A stretch of DNA of 64,000 bases from contig JAFYGB010000019.1 of assembly GCA_017543445.1 (NCBI GenBank), positions 62,001-126,000 of the forward strand, in the 5' to 3' direction. Positions 17,155 through 25,856 of this stretch are shown one piece after another. The first letter of the stretch is position 1; each line of letters starts with the position of its first letter. The notes below the pieces were generated by a model. The model ran no database searches. It had not been told where the DNA came from and saw only the letters and a program-made list of their open reading frames with translations. The stretch comes from Lachnospiraceae bacterium. GTDB taxonomy: Bacteria; Bacillota; Clostridia; Lachnospirales; Lachnospiraceae. The position numbers and the translations under genes were made by a program.

Positions 17155-18616
17155 CTTTAGTCTCCTTCGGGTTTAATCGATCCAGTTCGTAGGGATTGTG
17201 GAAGGTGTGTCCCTTCGTTTCCATGCCTCTTCCCATAAAGACATCGACCAGATCCTGCCCGCCTGATTTTACTATATGGATCGGAACTTGTAAAGTAGTT
17301 TCTGCTTCCGACTTCGTAACATCATCCAAAAATACTTCTTCACCGCTTCGGAACATGCAGGAAGGAAGCACCAGCTGCATTCCCAGCGGACGTCCTTTTA
17401 ACTGCTTCATCAGATCTCCGCCTGTGACCAGACCGGCCACCGTGATCAGTTCCCCGAAGAAATCATTGCGGATCTCATATACGTGGAACTTCGCATTCGG
17501 AACATACTTCATGAACCATTCGGCGTACTTACGTATATAAGGCGCTGCGAGTTTTCCTGTGGCAAATGAATACTCCCGCTTCGGCATATCGATATAAAAC
17601 CGCTTCCTGCCTTTTTCATCCTTCTTATGTTTCAGGGCGAGCGGGTGTCGTTTCACATAGGCTTTCAAGGATTCGCGCATGGCATCTTTGACTTCATTTT
17701 CCATGAGGCGGATCATGCCGACGCCGTTTTCCAACTGAAGATAGCCGTCATAGCGTTCTTCCTCCGGCATCTTACGTCCGGCCGTGATGTAAAACTCATC
17801 ACTGGCGTGAACAAAATGAAGACCTTTTTCTTTGAATATCTTCTTTTGGAACTCTTCAACGATATCGATGACGTTGCATGCGTCCTCCTTCGTGACGGCA
17901 CGTAAAGGATACAGGCCTTCCCGATATTTCGTCAGACCGCAGGGAACGATCGATAGACTCGGCATAGTCGGGACATACTTCGACAGATCCGAGATCGTAC
18001 GGCGCAACTCATCACCGTCATTGATATCCGGGCACAGAACGACCTGTGCGTTCATCTCGATCCCTGCTTCATAGAGACGATCGATGAGCGCCAGCGCCTT
18101 ACCCGCAAAGCGGTTATGCAGCATCTTCTCTCGCAGTTCGGGATTCGTCGTATGGACGGATACATTGATCGGAGCCAGATGGTACTTGATGATACGCTCG
18201 ATATCCTTATCCTTCATGTTCGTCAGCGTCACGTAGTTTCCCTGAAGGAACGAAAGACGCGTATCGTCATCTTTGAAATAGAGCGTCGGCCGCATACCGG
18301 GCGGCATCTGGTCAATAAAGCAAAAGATGCATTTATTACTGCATGAGCGGTATTCACTCATGAAACTGTTTTCAAATTCCAGGCCGAGATCATCAAACTC
18401 TTTCTTCTTTACGTCGTACGAGATCTCCGTCCCATCCTTCTTTCGGATCTCCAAAGTGAGTCCGGTGGTCATAATCCGATAACGGTAGTCGAATACATCT
18501 TCTACGCTCTCCCCGTTCACGGACACGAGGGCATCTCCCGGCTTTATGCCGAGACGCTCGGCTATGCTGTTGTGTTCGATCTTCGCGATCAAATGAACGT
18601 TTTTCTTCTCTGCCAT
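17147..18616 (-). CDS. DUF512 protein: PDZ domain plus radical-SAM-like iron-sulfur domain
   Basis: The function is unknown. The protein is widespread in Clostridia next to der, so a link to ribosome maturation or envelope growth is possible. The 489-residue protein has an N-terminal PDZ-like domain ([20 protein letters not shown]), then C92-x3-C96-x2-C99 in [19 protein letters not shown], the radical-SAM-type cluster motif. The DUF512 domain follows ([19 protein letters not shown]). The ATG at 18616 has AGAGGAAG ahead of it; a longer frame from 18673 covers the promoter and is rejected. It leads the operon. Confidence 0.88.
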   Translation of the reverse strand: MAEKKNVHLIAKIEHNSIAERLGIKPGDALVSVNGESVEDVFDYRYRIMTTGLTLEIRKKDGTEISYDVKKKEFDDLGLEFENSFMSEYRSCSNKCIFCFIDQMPPGMRPTLYFKDDDTRLSFLQGNYVTLTNMKDKDIERIIKYHLAPINVSVHTTNPELREKMLHNRFAGKALALIDRLYEAGIEMNAQVVLCPDINDGDELRRTISDLSKYVPTMPSLSIVPCGLTKYREGLYPLRAVTKEDACNVIDIVEEFQKKIFKEKGLHFVHASDEFYITAGRKMPEEERYDGYLQLENGVGMIRLMENEVKDAMRESLKAYVKRHPLALKHKKDEKGRKRFYIDMPKREYSFATGKLAAPYIRKYAEWFMKYVPNAKFHVYEIRNDFFGELITVAGLVTGGDLMKQLKGRPLGMQLVLPSCMFRSGEEVFLDDVTKSEAETTLQVPIHIVKSGGQDLVDVFMGRGMETKGHTFHNPYELDRLNPKETKDE

Positions 18617-18660
18617 GTCGGACTTCCTCTGTGATTTCTCGTGACTTGCGTCATATATAC

Positions 18661-18689
18661 ATGATACCAACAATAGCCTGTTTTGTAAA
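18661..18689 (-). promoter_or_regulatory. SigA-type promoter of the DUF512-der operon
   Basis: The -35 TTTACA (18689-18684) and -10 TATCAT (18666-18661) are separated by 17 bp on the minus strand, about 45 bp upstream of the DUF512 start. It diverges from the prs promoter 22 bp away. Confidence 0.78.
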
Positions 18690-18710
18690 GCATAACGGGA
18701 GCATTTACCC

Positions 18711-18739
18711 TTGACACTGTGTCGTTTAGGGATTATAAT
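18711..18739 (+). promoter_or_regulatory. consensus SigA promoter of prs
   Basis: A full consensus TTGACA (18711-18716) and TATAAT (18734-18739) are separated by 17 bp, the best promoter in the window. The transcript would start near 18746, leaving a leader of about 40 bases. I see no purine-operator or terminator in the leader, so expression should be high and constitutive unless a repressor binds elsewhere. Confidence 0.9.
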
Positions 18740-18786
18740 TTAGTTCCACGAATGTTTCGTGAATCACTCGCATGGAGGAACCCGTA

Positions 18787-20094
18787 ATGGCAGAAACGAT
18801 CCGTGACTTTTCAAACAATCTTCCGGTCGGACCGCTGAAGATATTGGCACTGGAAAGCTGCAAAACGCTGGCACAGGAGGTCGACTCATACATTCGCGCA
18901 TTCCGCGAAGAAGACCTTATGCACGCAGCGCTTTCATCGAATGACGCATTAAGTTTTGTGGATTATCAGGAGAACGGTTATCAGATGAAGTCCGATTGTA
19001 TCCGTTTCGGTACCGGCGAAGCAAAAGGCGTTCTTTACGAGAGCGCCCGCGGTACAGACGTATACATTTTGTGCGACATCACGAATTACAGCCTGACCTA
19101 TTCCGTTTGCGGACACTTAAACCACATGTCCCCCGACGATCATTTTCAGGATATGAAGCGCATGATCGCGACCTGTATCGGCGCCGCTAAGCGTGTTACG
19201 GTCATCATGCCTTTCCTATACGAAAGCCGCCAGCATAAGCGCAGCCGCCGTGAGTCTTTGGACTGTGCGCTCGCACTCGAAGAACTGGTCAATATGGGCG
19301 TAAACAACATCATCACCTTCGATGCGCATGATCCGCGTGTGCAGAACGCGATCCCGCTCCATGGGTTCGATAATTTCACACCGCCCTATCAGTTTATCAA
19401 AGCATTGCTCGCAAAAGAAAAGACGCTGCAGATCGATAAGGATCACCTCTGCATCGTTAGCCCGGACGAAGGTGCCATGAACCGTTCCGTATATTTCGCC
19501 AATAACTTAGGCGTTGACATGGGTATGTTCTATAAGCGCCGCGATTACTCCCGTGTCGTAGGCGGCCGCAACCCGATCGTAGCGCACGAGTTCTTAGGTT
19601 CCGATATCCAGGGTAAGACCGTCATCGTTGTCGACGATATCATATCGTCCGGTGAAAGCATGCTGGATACCGCTCGTGAATTAAAAGAACGTGGTGCCGA
19701 GCGTGTCATCATCTGCTGTACCTTCGGTCTCTTCACGAACGGCTTCGATGCCTTCGATGAATACTATCAAAAAGGGTACATCGATTACGTCATCACAACG
19801 AACCTGAACTACCGTCCGGAGGAACTCATAAACAAGCCTTGGTACCTCGAGGCAAATATGAGTAAATTCCTGGCAACCATCATCGATACGTTAAACCACG
19901 ACGTTTCCATCGGTGATATCATGGATCCTACCGCTCGTATCCAGAACATCGTCAACAAATACAACGAAGGCCTTCCGGAGCGTCTCGAAGAAGAACGCAA
20001 GGCCGCTGCACAAAAAGAAGCAGCCGCTCAAAAAGAAGCAGCTGCCAAAAAGGAACAAAACGAAACCGCCGAACCCGAAGATACAGCCGAATGA
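18787..20094 (+). CDS. prs: ribose-phosphate pyrophosphokinase, long variant
   Basis: Prs makes PRPP from ribose-5-phosphate and ATP for purine, pyrimidine, His, Trp and NAD synthesis. The PRPP loop VIVVDDIISSGES and the FDAHDPRVQNA segment identify it. The protein is 435 residues against about 315 for classical enzymes. The classical ARQDRK flexible-loop motif reads ESRQHKRSRRES here, and a Lys/Ala/Glu repeat tail (AAAQKEA units) extends the C-terminus. This is a divergent clade; PRPP synthesis is likely but the allosteric behaviour may differ. The ATG at 18787 has GGAGG 8 bases upstream. It is monocistronic and faces yraN tail to tail. Confidence 0.9.
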   Translation: MAETIRDFSNNLPVGPLKILALESCKTLAQEVDSYIRAFREEDLMHAALSSNDALSFVDYQENGYQMKSDCIRFGTGEAKGVLYESARGTDVYILCDITNYSLTYSVCGHLNHMSPDDHFQDMKRMIATCIGAAKRVTVIMPFLYESRQHKRSRRESLDCALALEELVNMGVNNIITFDAHDPRVQNAIPLHGFDNFTPPYQFIKALLAKEKTLQIDKDHLCIVSPDEGAMNRSVYFANNLGVDMGMFYKRRDYSRVVGGRNPIVAHEFLGSDIQGKTVIVVDDIISSGESMLDTARELKERGAERVIICCTFGLFTNGFDAFDEYYQKGYIDYVITTNLNYRPEELINKPWYLEANMSKFLATIIDTLNHDVSIGDIMDPTARIQNIVNKYNEGLPERLEEERKAAAQKEAAAQKEAAAKKEQNETAEPEDTAE

Positions 20095-20099
20095 TCGAC

Positions 20100-20453
20100 T
20101 TATCGTGCGGGAAACGCATTTCGAAATAAACGAATGTCCTCTCCCTGAATGCTCACCACGTCAAAACGGACGGGTGTCTTCGGGGGGAGTTTTTTTATAC
20201 GCATATAGAGGGAGGCAACGCGACATATGGTACGCTGTTTCGGGTAATTCACCGCCTCGGCTGCATATCCGTAGTGATACCCCGCCCGGTATTTCACCTC
20301 GACAAAACACAAATAGTCGTTATCGCGGGCGATGATGTCGATCTCGCCGATCCTGGTATAGAAATTCTGTTCCAGGATCTGGTATCCATTCTGCTTAAGG
20401 TATTCTGCGGCTATGTGCTCATAGTGATTCCCGAGTCTGCGTTTATTCTCCAA
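20100..20453 (-). CDS. YraN family predicted endonuclease (UPF0102)
   Basis: YraN proteins have a restriction-endonuclease-like fold and an unproven DNA-processing role. The 117-residue protein has GEIDIIARDNDYLCFVEVKYR, which holds the D-(x)n-E-x-K type catalytic triad, and ends with the family-typical FDVVSI segment. It starts with TTG at 20453, directly after the rnhB stop codon; GAGGAG inside the rnhB end lies 9 bases ahead. rnhB-yraN is a conserved pair. Confidence 0.88.
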   Translation of the reverse strand: MENKRRLGNHYEHIAAEYLKQNGYQILEQNFYTRIGEIDIIARDNDYLCFVEVKYRAGYHYGYAAEAVNYPKQRTICRVASLYMRIKKLPPKTPVRFDVVSIQGEDIRLFRNAFPAR

Positions 20454-21221
20454 TCAGTCTTTCTCCTCTTCAAACAGGCGGAAACTGCGGCGATGGATCG
20501 GGCAGGCTCCATATTTCTTCAGTGCTGCATAATGCTCCGCACTCCCGTATCCCTTATGGCCGGCAAAGCCGTACTCCGGATAAAGTTCGTCATATGCTTC
20601 CATCATCCGATCCCTGGTGACTTTCGCAATAATGCTCGCACAGGCGATGGACAGACTTTTCGCATCTCCCTTGATGATCGGGACCTGCGGAATCGAAAGC
20701 TTAGGGATCGTTACAGCATCGTTTAAGCTTACCTCTGGGACCACCGACAGTTTGGAAACTGCTTCACGCATCGCCTCATAAGTGGCCTGCAGGATATTGA
20801 TCTCATCGATCCGGGCAGGCGAAGCAATACCAACGCCAACACTGACAGCCTTATTCATGATCTCATCAAACAGCTCGTCACGCTTCTTCGCCGTAAGTTT
20901 TTTGGAATCGTTCGCATAGAGGATCTTCGTTCCTTCGGGCAATACAACAGCCGCAGCGACGACCGGGCCGGCTAAGGGGCCGCGCCCTGCTTCATCGATA
21001 CCGCAGATGATCTTACGTCCACGCTCTCGCTCCTTTATCTCATATACGAGCATCTGATCCAGGCGCTTTAATTCCGCCTGATAATTGTCATAGACCTTCT
21101 GATACTTAACGATAAGTGCAGACACTGCACTTCTTGTATCAGTTTGATAAAATGCAAGCGCATCCGGAAGGTCATCCGGATGCGTATTCTTTAATATGTT
21201 CTCGATTTCTTTGATCGTCAT
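20454..21221 (-). CDS. rnhB: ribonuclease HII
   Basis: RNase HII cuts RNA in RNA-DNA hybrids and starts removal of single ribonucleotides from DNA. The 255-residue protein has an N-terminal helical extension of about 70 residues, as in Bacillus RnhB, then the catalytic GIDEAGRGPLAGPVVAAAV and later NDSKKLTAKKRDEL, SIIAKVTRDR and HKGYGSAEHY. It lies between the signal peptidase gene and yraN. Confidence 0.96.
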   Translation of the reverse strand: MTIKEIENILKNTHPDDLPDALAFYQTDTRSAVSALIVKYQKVYDNYQAELKRLDQMLVYEIKERERGRKIICGIDEAGRGPLAGPVVAAAVVLPEGTKILYANDSKKLTAKKRDELFDEIMNKAVSVGVGIASPARIDEINILQATYEAMREAVSKLSVVPEVSLNDAVTIPKLSIPQVPIIKGDAKSLSIACASIIAKVTRDRMMEAYDELYPEYGFAGHKGYGSAEHYAALKKYGACPIHRRSFRLFEEEKD

Positions 21222-21231
21222 GAGAAACTCC

Positions 21232-21876
21232 TTATTTGATGCCGCCGAAACGTTTAAACGGTCCGATGCGGAAAACGACCTTACCGCGGATCTGACCTCT
21301 CGCGATCACACCGATCTCTTCCTTACGACTGTCCTGGCTGACACTGCGGTTATCGCCGAGAACGAAGTATTCCTTCTCTCCGAGCGTGATCGGCTCAGTA
21401 GCGATGCCTGCGTCGAGAATAGGCGTCGAACCATAGGTATCATCTTCCAAAAGTTCACCGTTGATGTAGACTTTACCATCTTTGATCTGGATCGTTTCCC
21501 CCGGAAGTCCGATCACACGCTTCACATAATTCAGCCCTTCTGCGCGGTCGATGGTAACGACCACGATATCATAACGCTTCGGTGAAGAAAAAATGTAATG
21601 GCTGGTGATGACCATATCTCCATCCTGCAATACCGGATCCATGGACTCACCATCCACGGTCGCACTGGAGAAGAAGATCTTCAGGATCAATCCGACTACC
21701 AGAAGCAGGATCACAGCATACAAAACACCGATCAGTGCATAATAGACCGGTTTATGTTTGATCGCATCCGTACGGTCTTCATAAAACGTTATACCGTTCG
21801 CATTTTCCTCGTCCAGATACTTAAAGTCCTGTTCCTTGATACCATTCTGTTCATTCGGTTTCTTTTTGTTTTTCAT
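21232..21876 (-). CDS. lepB: signal peptidase I (first copy)
   Basis: Signal peptidase I cleaves signal peptides from exported proteins outside the membrane. The 214-residue protein has a hydrophilic N-terminal arm (1-42) and one membrane segment (about 43-70). The catalytic Ser78 lies in VDGESMDPVLQDGD, the general base Lys119 in NYVKRVIGLPGE, and the LGDNRSVSQDSR box near the end. Its start overlaps the rbgA stop by 4 bases. A second, different signal peptidase lies on the other side of rbgA. Confidence 0.95.
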   Translation of the reverse strand: MKNKKKPNEQNGIKEQDFKYLDEENANGITFYEDRTDAIKHKPVYYALIGVLYAVILLLVVGLILKIFFSSATVDGESMDPVLQDGDMVITSHYIFSSPKRYDIVVVTIDRAEGLNYVKRVIGLPGETIQIKDGKVYINGELLEDDTYGSTPILDAGIATEPITLGEKEYFVLGDNRSVSQDSRKEEIGVIARGQIRGKVVFRIGPFKRFGGIK

Positions 21877-22733
21877 TCCGCTACCTCAATGGAGATCTTC
21901 CCGAGACGCCCGCCCCGGTAATCATCCAGGATCATGTTTGCTACACGTGAAAGATCGGGCTCGCCGCCTTTAACCAGGCAAGCTTTTTTCACCGCGATCG
22001 CCTCCATGATCTCGTGTGGTTTCTTACCCTCGCACTGGATCTCATAACGCTTATCAAAAGCGTCCGGAAACCTTACGAGGATCTCCTCTATAAAGTGCAT
22101 ACAAAGTTCTTCTTTGTTGATGATGTCATCGTTGATGGAACCGATGTACGCCAGATGCATCCCGACGACGGGATCTTCGAATTTCGGCCAGAGCAGGCCG
22201 GGCGTATCCAGCAATTCCAGTTTATTATCGATCCGGATCCACTGCGTTCCCTTCGTCACACCGGGTTTGTTTCCGGTCTTTGCGACGGACTTATTGGAAA
22301 ATGAATTGATAAAGGTGGACTTTCCGACATTCGGGATGCCGACCACCATGGCCCGGATCGGGCGATTTAAGATGCCGCGTCTTCGATCCCGCTCGATCTT
22401 CTCACGGCAGGCTTCGGTCGCTGCGGCAACCACTTTTTTCATTTGTGTACGCGTTCTTGCATCCAATGCAACAACGCCGATATTCTGCGCTGAAAAATGG
22501 GCGATCCAGCGCGCATTTTCCGCGTCTTCCGACAGATCCGACTTATTCAGGAGGATCAGGCGGGATTTCTGACCGGCCAGTTTATCGATGTCGGGATTCC
22601 GGCTGCTGCGTACGATACGCGCATCCACGATCTCGATCACCAGATCGACCAGTTTCATATCTTCTTGCATGGTACGGCGGGCTTTTGCCATATGGCCCGG
22701 GTACCACTGGATATTCGGTTTATTCTCACTCAT
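21873..22733 (-). CDS. rbgA: ribosome biogenesis GTPase RbgA (YlqF)
   Basis: RbgA is a circularly permuted GTPase needed for late 50S assembly. In the 286-residue protein the G4 motif LLNKSDL comes before G1 (GIPNVGKSTFIN), followed by GVTKGTQW and DTPGLLWPK, which is the permuted order. The N-terminus IQWYPGHMAKARR is the family signature. The ATG at 22733 has GGAGAG upstream; the 6-codon longer frame is not used. It lies between two lepB genes. Confidence 0.95.
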   Translation of the reverse strand: MSENKPNIQWYPGHMAKARRTMQEDMKLVDLVIEIVDARIVRSSRNPDIDKLAGQKSRLILLNKSDLSEDAENARWIAHFSAQNIGVVALDARTRTQMKKVVAAATEACREKIERDRRRGILNRPIRAMVVGIPNVGKSTFINSFSNKSVAKTGNKPGVTKGTQWIRIDNKLELLDTPGLLWPKFEDPVVGMHLAYIGSINDDIINKEELCMHFIEEILVRFPDAFDKRYEIQCEGKKPHEIMEAIAVKKACLVKGGEPDLSRVANMILDDYRGGRLGKISIEVAE

Positions 22734-22751
22734 GGATCCGCTCTCCTTCAT

Positions 22752-23300
22752 TCAGGGGATGAACCTGGCCTTTTTGATCGGCAGGATCACGCTCCAGGGT
22801 TTTCCGATCATATCTTTTTTCTTAATCAGACCGATCGTCGGACTGCGACTGTCTTCCGAAAACTGCGGATTATCACCGAGCACATAGTACGAATCTCCGG
22901 GAAGCGTAACTGCGCCGGCAGATGAGCTGGTCGAATTCGCCAAAGGGATCATATAATCCGGAAGATCCAAGGGCGCATCATTAATGTAGATGACGCCTTC
23001 AACGATCTTTACGGTCTCGCCGGGAAGCCCGATCACGCGTTTGATCGTACGCTTTCCGTTTTCCGTCTCAAACAAGACCGGTTCGAAACGCTCGGGGTCG
23101 CGGATCACATAAACCGCACGATTGATCAGAACGACTTCTTCATCCTCGATCTGGGGCGACATGGAACTGCCGTCCATGGAAAAACGACTGCCGAATATAT
23201 GTCCCAGGAACAGGACGCAGGCAGCTACGGTTACGATATGCATCAGCATGATGAGCGCGTGCAGACCGCGTCGGGAATTCGAGTCGTCGTACAGTTTCAT
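22752..23300 (-). CDS. lepB: signal peptidase I (second copy)
   Basis: This is a second signal peptidase, 182 residues. It has a short N-terminal arm, a membrane segment (about 12-34), the catalytic Ser46 in MDGSSMSPQIED, Lys87 in TIKRVIGLPGE, and LGDNPQFSEDSR. It is only distantly similar to the first copy apart from these motifs, so the two are probably not recent duplicates. The ATG at 23300 with AGGTGG ahead is chosen. A frame extending to 23369 would run through two hairpins and begin at a TTG without a ribosome site. Confidence 0.93.
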   Translation of the reverse strand: MKLYDDSNSRRGLHALIMLMHIVTVAACVLFLGHIFGSRFSMDGSSMSPQIEDEEVVLINRAVYVIRDPERFEPVLFETENGKRTIKRVIGLPGETVKIVEGVIYINDAPLDLPDYMIPLANSTSSSAGAVTLPGDSYYVLGDNPQFSEDSRSPTIGLIKKKDMIGKPWSVILPIKKARFIP

Positions 23301-23316
23301 GATCCACCTACAAAAC

Positions 23317-23390
23317 GAGGACAGAATCTTTTGACTCTGTCCTCCAATAATCTCGTAAAAACGAGTCAAACAAGGAAGCCGAAACCGGCT
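23317..23390 (-). terminator. cluster of three hairpins between rplS and lepB
   Basis: Reading in the minus direction after the rplS stop: AGCCG/CGGCT with a GTTT loop (23377-23390), CTCGT/ACGAG (23352-23365), and a 9-bp GAGGACAGA/TCTGTCCTC stem (23317-23344) followed by GTTTTG. The T-tracts are weak, so this is best read as partial termination or RNA processing. It would lower lepB-rbgA expression relative to the ribosomal protein gene. Confidence 0.55.
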
Positions 23391-23399
23391 GTTGTTTAA

Positions 23400-23747
23400 T
23401 TATTTTACAAGTTCCTTAACCTTTGCCTTCTTACCTACACGATCTCTGAGGTACAGAAGCTTTGCACGGCGAACCTTACCGGTGCGAACTACTTCGATCT
23501 TCTCTACACGAGGAGAATGAAGCGGCCAGGTCTTCTCAACGCCAACACCGTTGGAATTCTTACGAACGGTGAATGTCTCGCGGAAACCACCGTTCTGTCT
23601 CTTAACTACGGTGCCTTCGAAGATCTGGATTCTTTCGCGGTTACCTTCCTTGATCTTAGCGTATACCTTTACGGTATCACCGATGTTGAAGGAAGGGATG
23701 TCTGTCTTGAGCTGTTCCTGCTCGATGCTCTTGATAATGTCGTTCAT
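23400..23747 (-). CDS. rplS: 50S ribosomal protein L19
   Basis: L19 lies at the 30S-50S interface. The 115-residue protein has [40 protein letters not shown] and the ending [18 protein letters not shown], all classical L19. The ATG at 23747 has GGAGG 6 bases ahead and matches the family start ([12 protein letters not shown]). It follows trmD after a gap of about 118 bp that holds a hairpin and a possible promoter. Confidence 0.97.
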   Translation of the reverse strand: MNDIIKSIEQEQLKTDIPSFNIGDTVKVYAKIKEGNRERIQIFEGTVVKRQNGGFRETFTVRKNSNGVGVEKTWPLHSPRVEKIEVVRTGKVRRAKLLYLRDRVGKKAKVKELVK

Positions 23748-23828
23748 ATGCGACCTCCATAAAAAATTGATATGAGACGTTCTTAGCATCCGACAATGAC
23801 ACCAGCGGACCATCACATTAACTTCTAA

Positions 23829-23864
23829 AGTTTAACATGGTTTCCTCTAAAAAGCAAGAGGAAA
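23829..23864 (-). promoter_or_regulatory. possible rplS promoter overlapping a hairpin
   Basis: An 8-bp stem TTTCCTCT/AGAGGAAA (23841-23864) follows the trmD stop by 1 bp on the minus strand and lacks a T-tract. A -35-like TTGCTT (23857-23852) starts in its arm and loop, with a -10-like TAAACT (23834-23829) 17 bp on. The -10 is poor, so this is a tentative internal promoter giving L19 extra transcripts. The roughly 75-base leader before rplS could hold an L19-type leader, which I cannot confirm by eye. Confidence 0.4.
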
Positions 23865-23865
23865 A

Positions 23866-24630
23866 TCATGTTTCTTCCTCATTTTCCTTTTTTTCTGCTG
23901 CATCCAGCAGCGATTTTAGGTATTTTTGTTCCTTTGGCGTCAGGTTCGCCTGTGCCAAAAGGTCGGGTCTGCGCTCGAGGGTCCTCCGGATCGACTGCTG
24001 TCTGCGCCAGGTCTCGATATTCAAGTGATGTCCGGATAAAAGCACATCCGGCACGCGCATCCCCATAAACTCCTCCGGCCGCGTATACTGCGGATACTCC
24101 AGAAGATTATCGTGGAAACTCTCCACGTCGGCCGAAGTATCATTGCCCAGAACACCGGGTACCAGGCGGGAAATGCAATCCATCAATATCATCGCCGGCA
24201 GCTCGCCGCCCGTCAGCACATAATCCCCGACGGAAATATGATCCGTAACACACAGTTCCAACGCTCTCTCATCGATCCCTTCGTAGTGACCGCAGAGAAA
24301 AATGATATCGGAATGCGCGGCCAGTTCTTGCGCGATCGTCTGGTTGAACACACGCCCTTGCGGGTTCAGGTACACGACCGGTGTATCTGCAGGCAGATCC
24401 TTCTTAACGTCCTGGACGCAGTCATAGACAGGTTGCGGCCCCATGACCATGCCGGCGCCACCACCGTACGGATAATCATCGACCTTATTATGTTTTTTAT
24501 CCGCCGTATAAGCGCGGATATCGATCGCGTCGATTCGGATCAGATCCTTCTCGACCGCACGCTTCGTAATACTGTTATTCATACCCGAAACGATCATTTC
24601 GGGAAACAGGGTAAGAACATGAAAATGCAT
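23866..24630 (-). CDS. trmD: tRNA (guanine37-N1)-methyltransferase TrmD
   Basis: TrmD methylates G37 next to the anticodon and prevents +1 frameshifting. The 254-residue protein begins [12 protein letters not shown], has [25 protein letters not shown] and the knotted SAM site [15 protein letters not shown]. rimM-trmD-rplS is the universal order. GGAGG lies just ahead of the ATG. Confidence 0.97.
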   Translation of the reverse strand: MHFHVLTLFPEMIVSGMNNSITKRAVEKDLIRIDAIDIRAYTADKKHNKVDDYPYGGGAGMVMGPQPVYDCVQDVKKDLPADTPVVYLNPQGRVFNQTIAQELAAHSDIIFLCGHYEGIDERALELCVTDHISVGDYVLTGGELPAMILMDCISRLVPGVLGNDTSADVESFHDNLLEYPQYTRPEEFMGMRVPDVLLSGHHLNIETWRRQQSIRRTLERRPDLLAQANLTPKEQKYLKSLLDAAEKKENEEET

Positions 24631-24666
24631 GGTTCCTCCTCGTTTGTCACTGCAGGTCTTACTTCA

Positions 24667-25176
24667 TCAGTCCAATAAGCCCTTCATCACATGGACGCGG
24701 CAAATGCCGTTCTCCAGATCGATGTCCAAAATACATTCATCGATCGCAGGCAGAAGGATCTCCTTCTTATCGGGTGTCGTAACGATATAGACATCATTCG
24801 CCCCGGTCTCCATCACGTCCGTGAGGGTACCGAGTTCTGTTCCTTCGTCAGTCACGACCGAAAGGCCGATCAGATCCCCGATGTAGTACTCACCATCCTC
24901 TAAAGGAACCGCGTCCTCGCGGCGTACGTAGAGTTCCGCATTGCGGTACAGGCGCGCCTGTTCCACGCTCGTGATCTCCTCCATCTTCAGGATGACCAGA
25001 TTCTTAAAATACTTAACGCCGACGATATGCACGTCCATCTGCCCGTTCCGGTATTTCAAAACGGCAGTTTTTAAGTCATCAAAACGTCTGGGATCGTCAG
25101 TGGTCGGGAATACCTTTACCTCTCCAAAAACCCCGTGGGTCGTCGTGATCACGCCGACACGAAGCAAATCCTCCAT
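24667..25176 (-). CDS. rimM: 16S rRNA processing protein RimM
   Basis: RimM binds ribosomal protein S19 and helps mature the 30S head. The 169-residue protein begins MEDLLRVGVITTTHGVFGEV, the conserved RimM N-terminus, and has a C-terminal PRC-barrel (YIGDLIGLSVVTDEGTELG, EILLPAIDECILDID). The ATG at 25176 follows AAAGGAG by 6 bases; the 7-codon longer frame is rejected. It precedes trmD by 36 bp. Confidence 0.95.
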   Translation of the reverse strand: MEDLLRVGVITTTHGVFGEVKVFPTTDDPRRFDDLKTAVLKYRNGQMDVHIVGVKYFKNLVILKMEEITSVEQARLYRNAELYVRREDAVPLEDGEYYIGDLIGLSVVTDEGTELGTLTDVMETGANDVYIVTTPDKKEILLPAIDECILDIDLENGICRVHVMKGLLD

Positions 25177-25286
25177 ACGAACTCCTTTACAAACCAAACA
25201 CGAAAATCAGGCCTCACCAGGCCCGACAAAAAAAGAAAAACCACCGGGGATGTTGGCCATCCGACAGTGGCAAATCTCTTAACAAG

Positions 25287-25514
25287 TTATACGATCTCCA
25301 AAACAACTTTCTTTTCTTCTTGTGTAGAAGCTGCTTTGAGTACGCAGCGAATCGCTTTTGCGATGCGGCCTTGCTTTCCGATAACCTTGCCCATGTCTGT
25401 GGATGCTACCTTCAGCTCAATCACGATCGTATCCTCTTTCTCCGTCTCCGTAACGACAACTTCGTCAGGAAGAGTAACCAGTGATTTCGCGATCACTTCA
25501 ATCAGTTCTTTCAT
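25287..25514 (-). CDS. khpA: KH-domain RNA-binding protein KhpA (YlqC)
   Basis: KhpA pairs with KhpB/Jag in Gram-positive bacteria and affects cell elongation and RNA regulation. The 75-residue protein is a single KH domain with the GKQG loop at residues 46-49 in GKVIGKQGRIAKAIR. GGAGG is 9 bases ahead of the ATG at 25514. It lies between rpsP and rimM, its standard position. Confidence 0.93.
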   Translation of the reverse strand: MKELIEVIAKSLVTLPDEVVVTETEKEDTIVIELKVASTDMGKVIGKQGRIAKAIRCVLKAASTQEEKKVVLEIV

Positions 25515-25547
25515 CCTATACACCTCCATAAACGGGGGGCAGCAAGA

Positions 25548-25793
25548 TTATTTCTCGATGCCGGCAATCTTCAACAACTTAGCAACGGTCTCCGTAGGCT
25601 GTGCGCCGGTGGAAAGCCACTTCTTTGCAGCATCTGCATTAAACTTGATCTCGCTGGGATCTACGTTCGGATTGTAGTAACCGATCTCCTCGATGAAGCG
25701 ACCATCTCTAGGTGCTCTCTCATCTGCTACAACAACTCTGTAAAACGGGGACTTCTTCTGTCCCATTCTCTTTAAACGGATCTTTACTGCCAT
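25548..25793 (-). CDS. rpsP: 30S ribosomal protein S16
   Basis: S16 binds early in 30S assembly. The 81-residue protein has the classical start [20 protein letters not shown] and [27 protein letters not shown] precedes the ATG. It follows ffh by 63 bp with no visible terminator. Confidence 0.98.
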   Translation of the reverse strand: MAVKIRLKRMGQKKSPFYRVVVADERAPRDGRFIEEIGYYNPNVDPSEIKFNADAAKKWLSTGAQPTETVAKLLKIAGIEK

Positions 25794-25856
25794 TATCTTT
25801 CACCTCCTGAATAAATAACTCTATATCATTAACGCCATATCGGCGGTTAATGCAAA

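Noticed and set aside
23301-23369. N-terminal extension of the second signal peptidase
   Set aside because: It would start at a TTG without a ribosome site and run through two hairpins. AGGTGG stands before the ATG at 23300.
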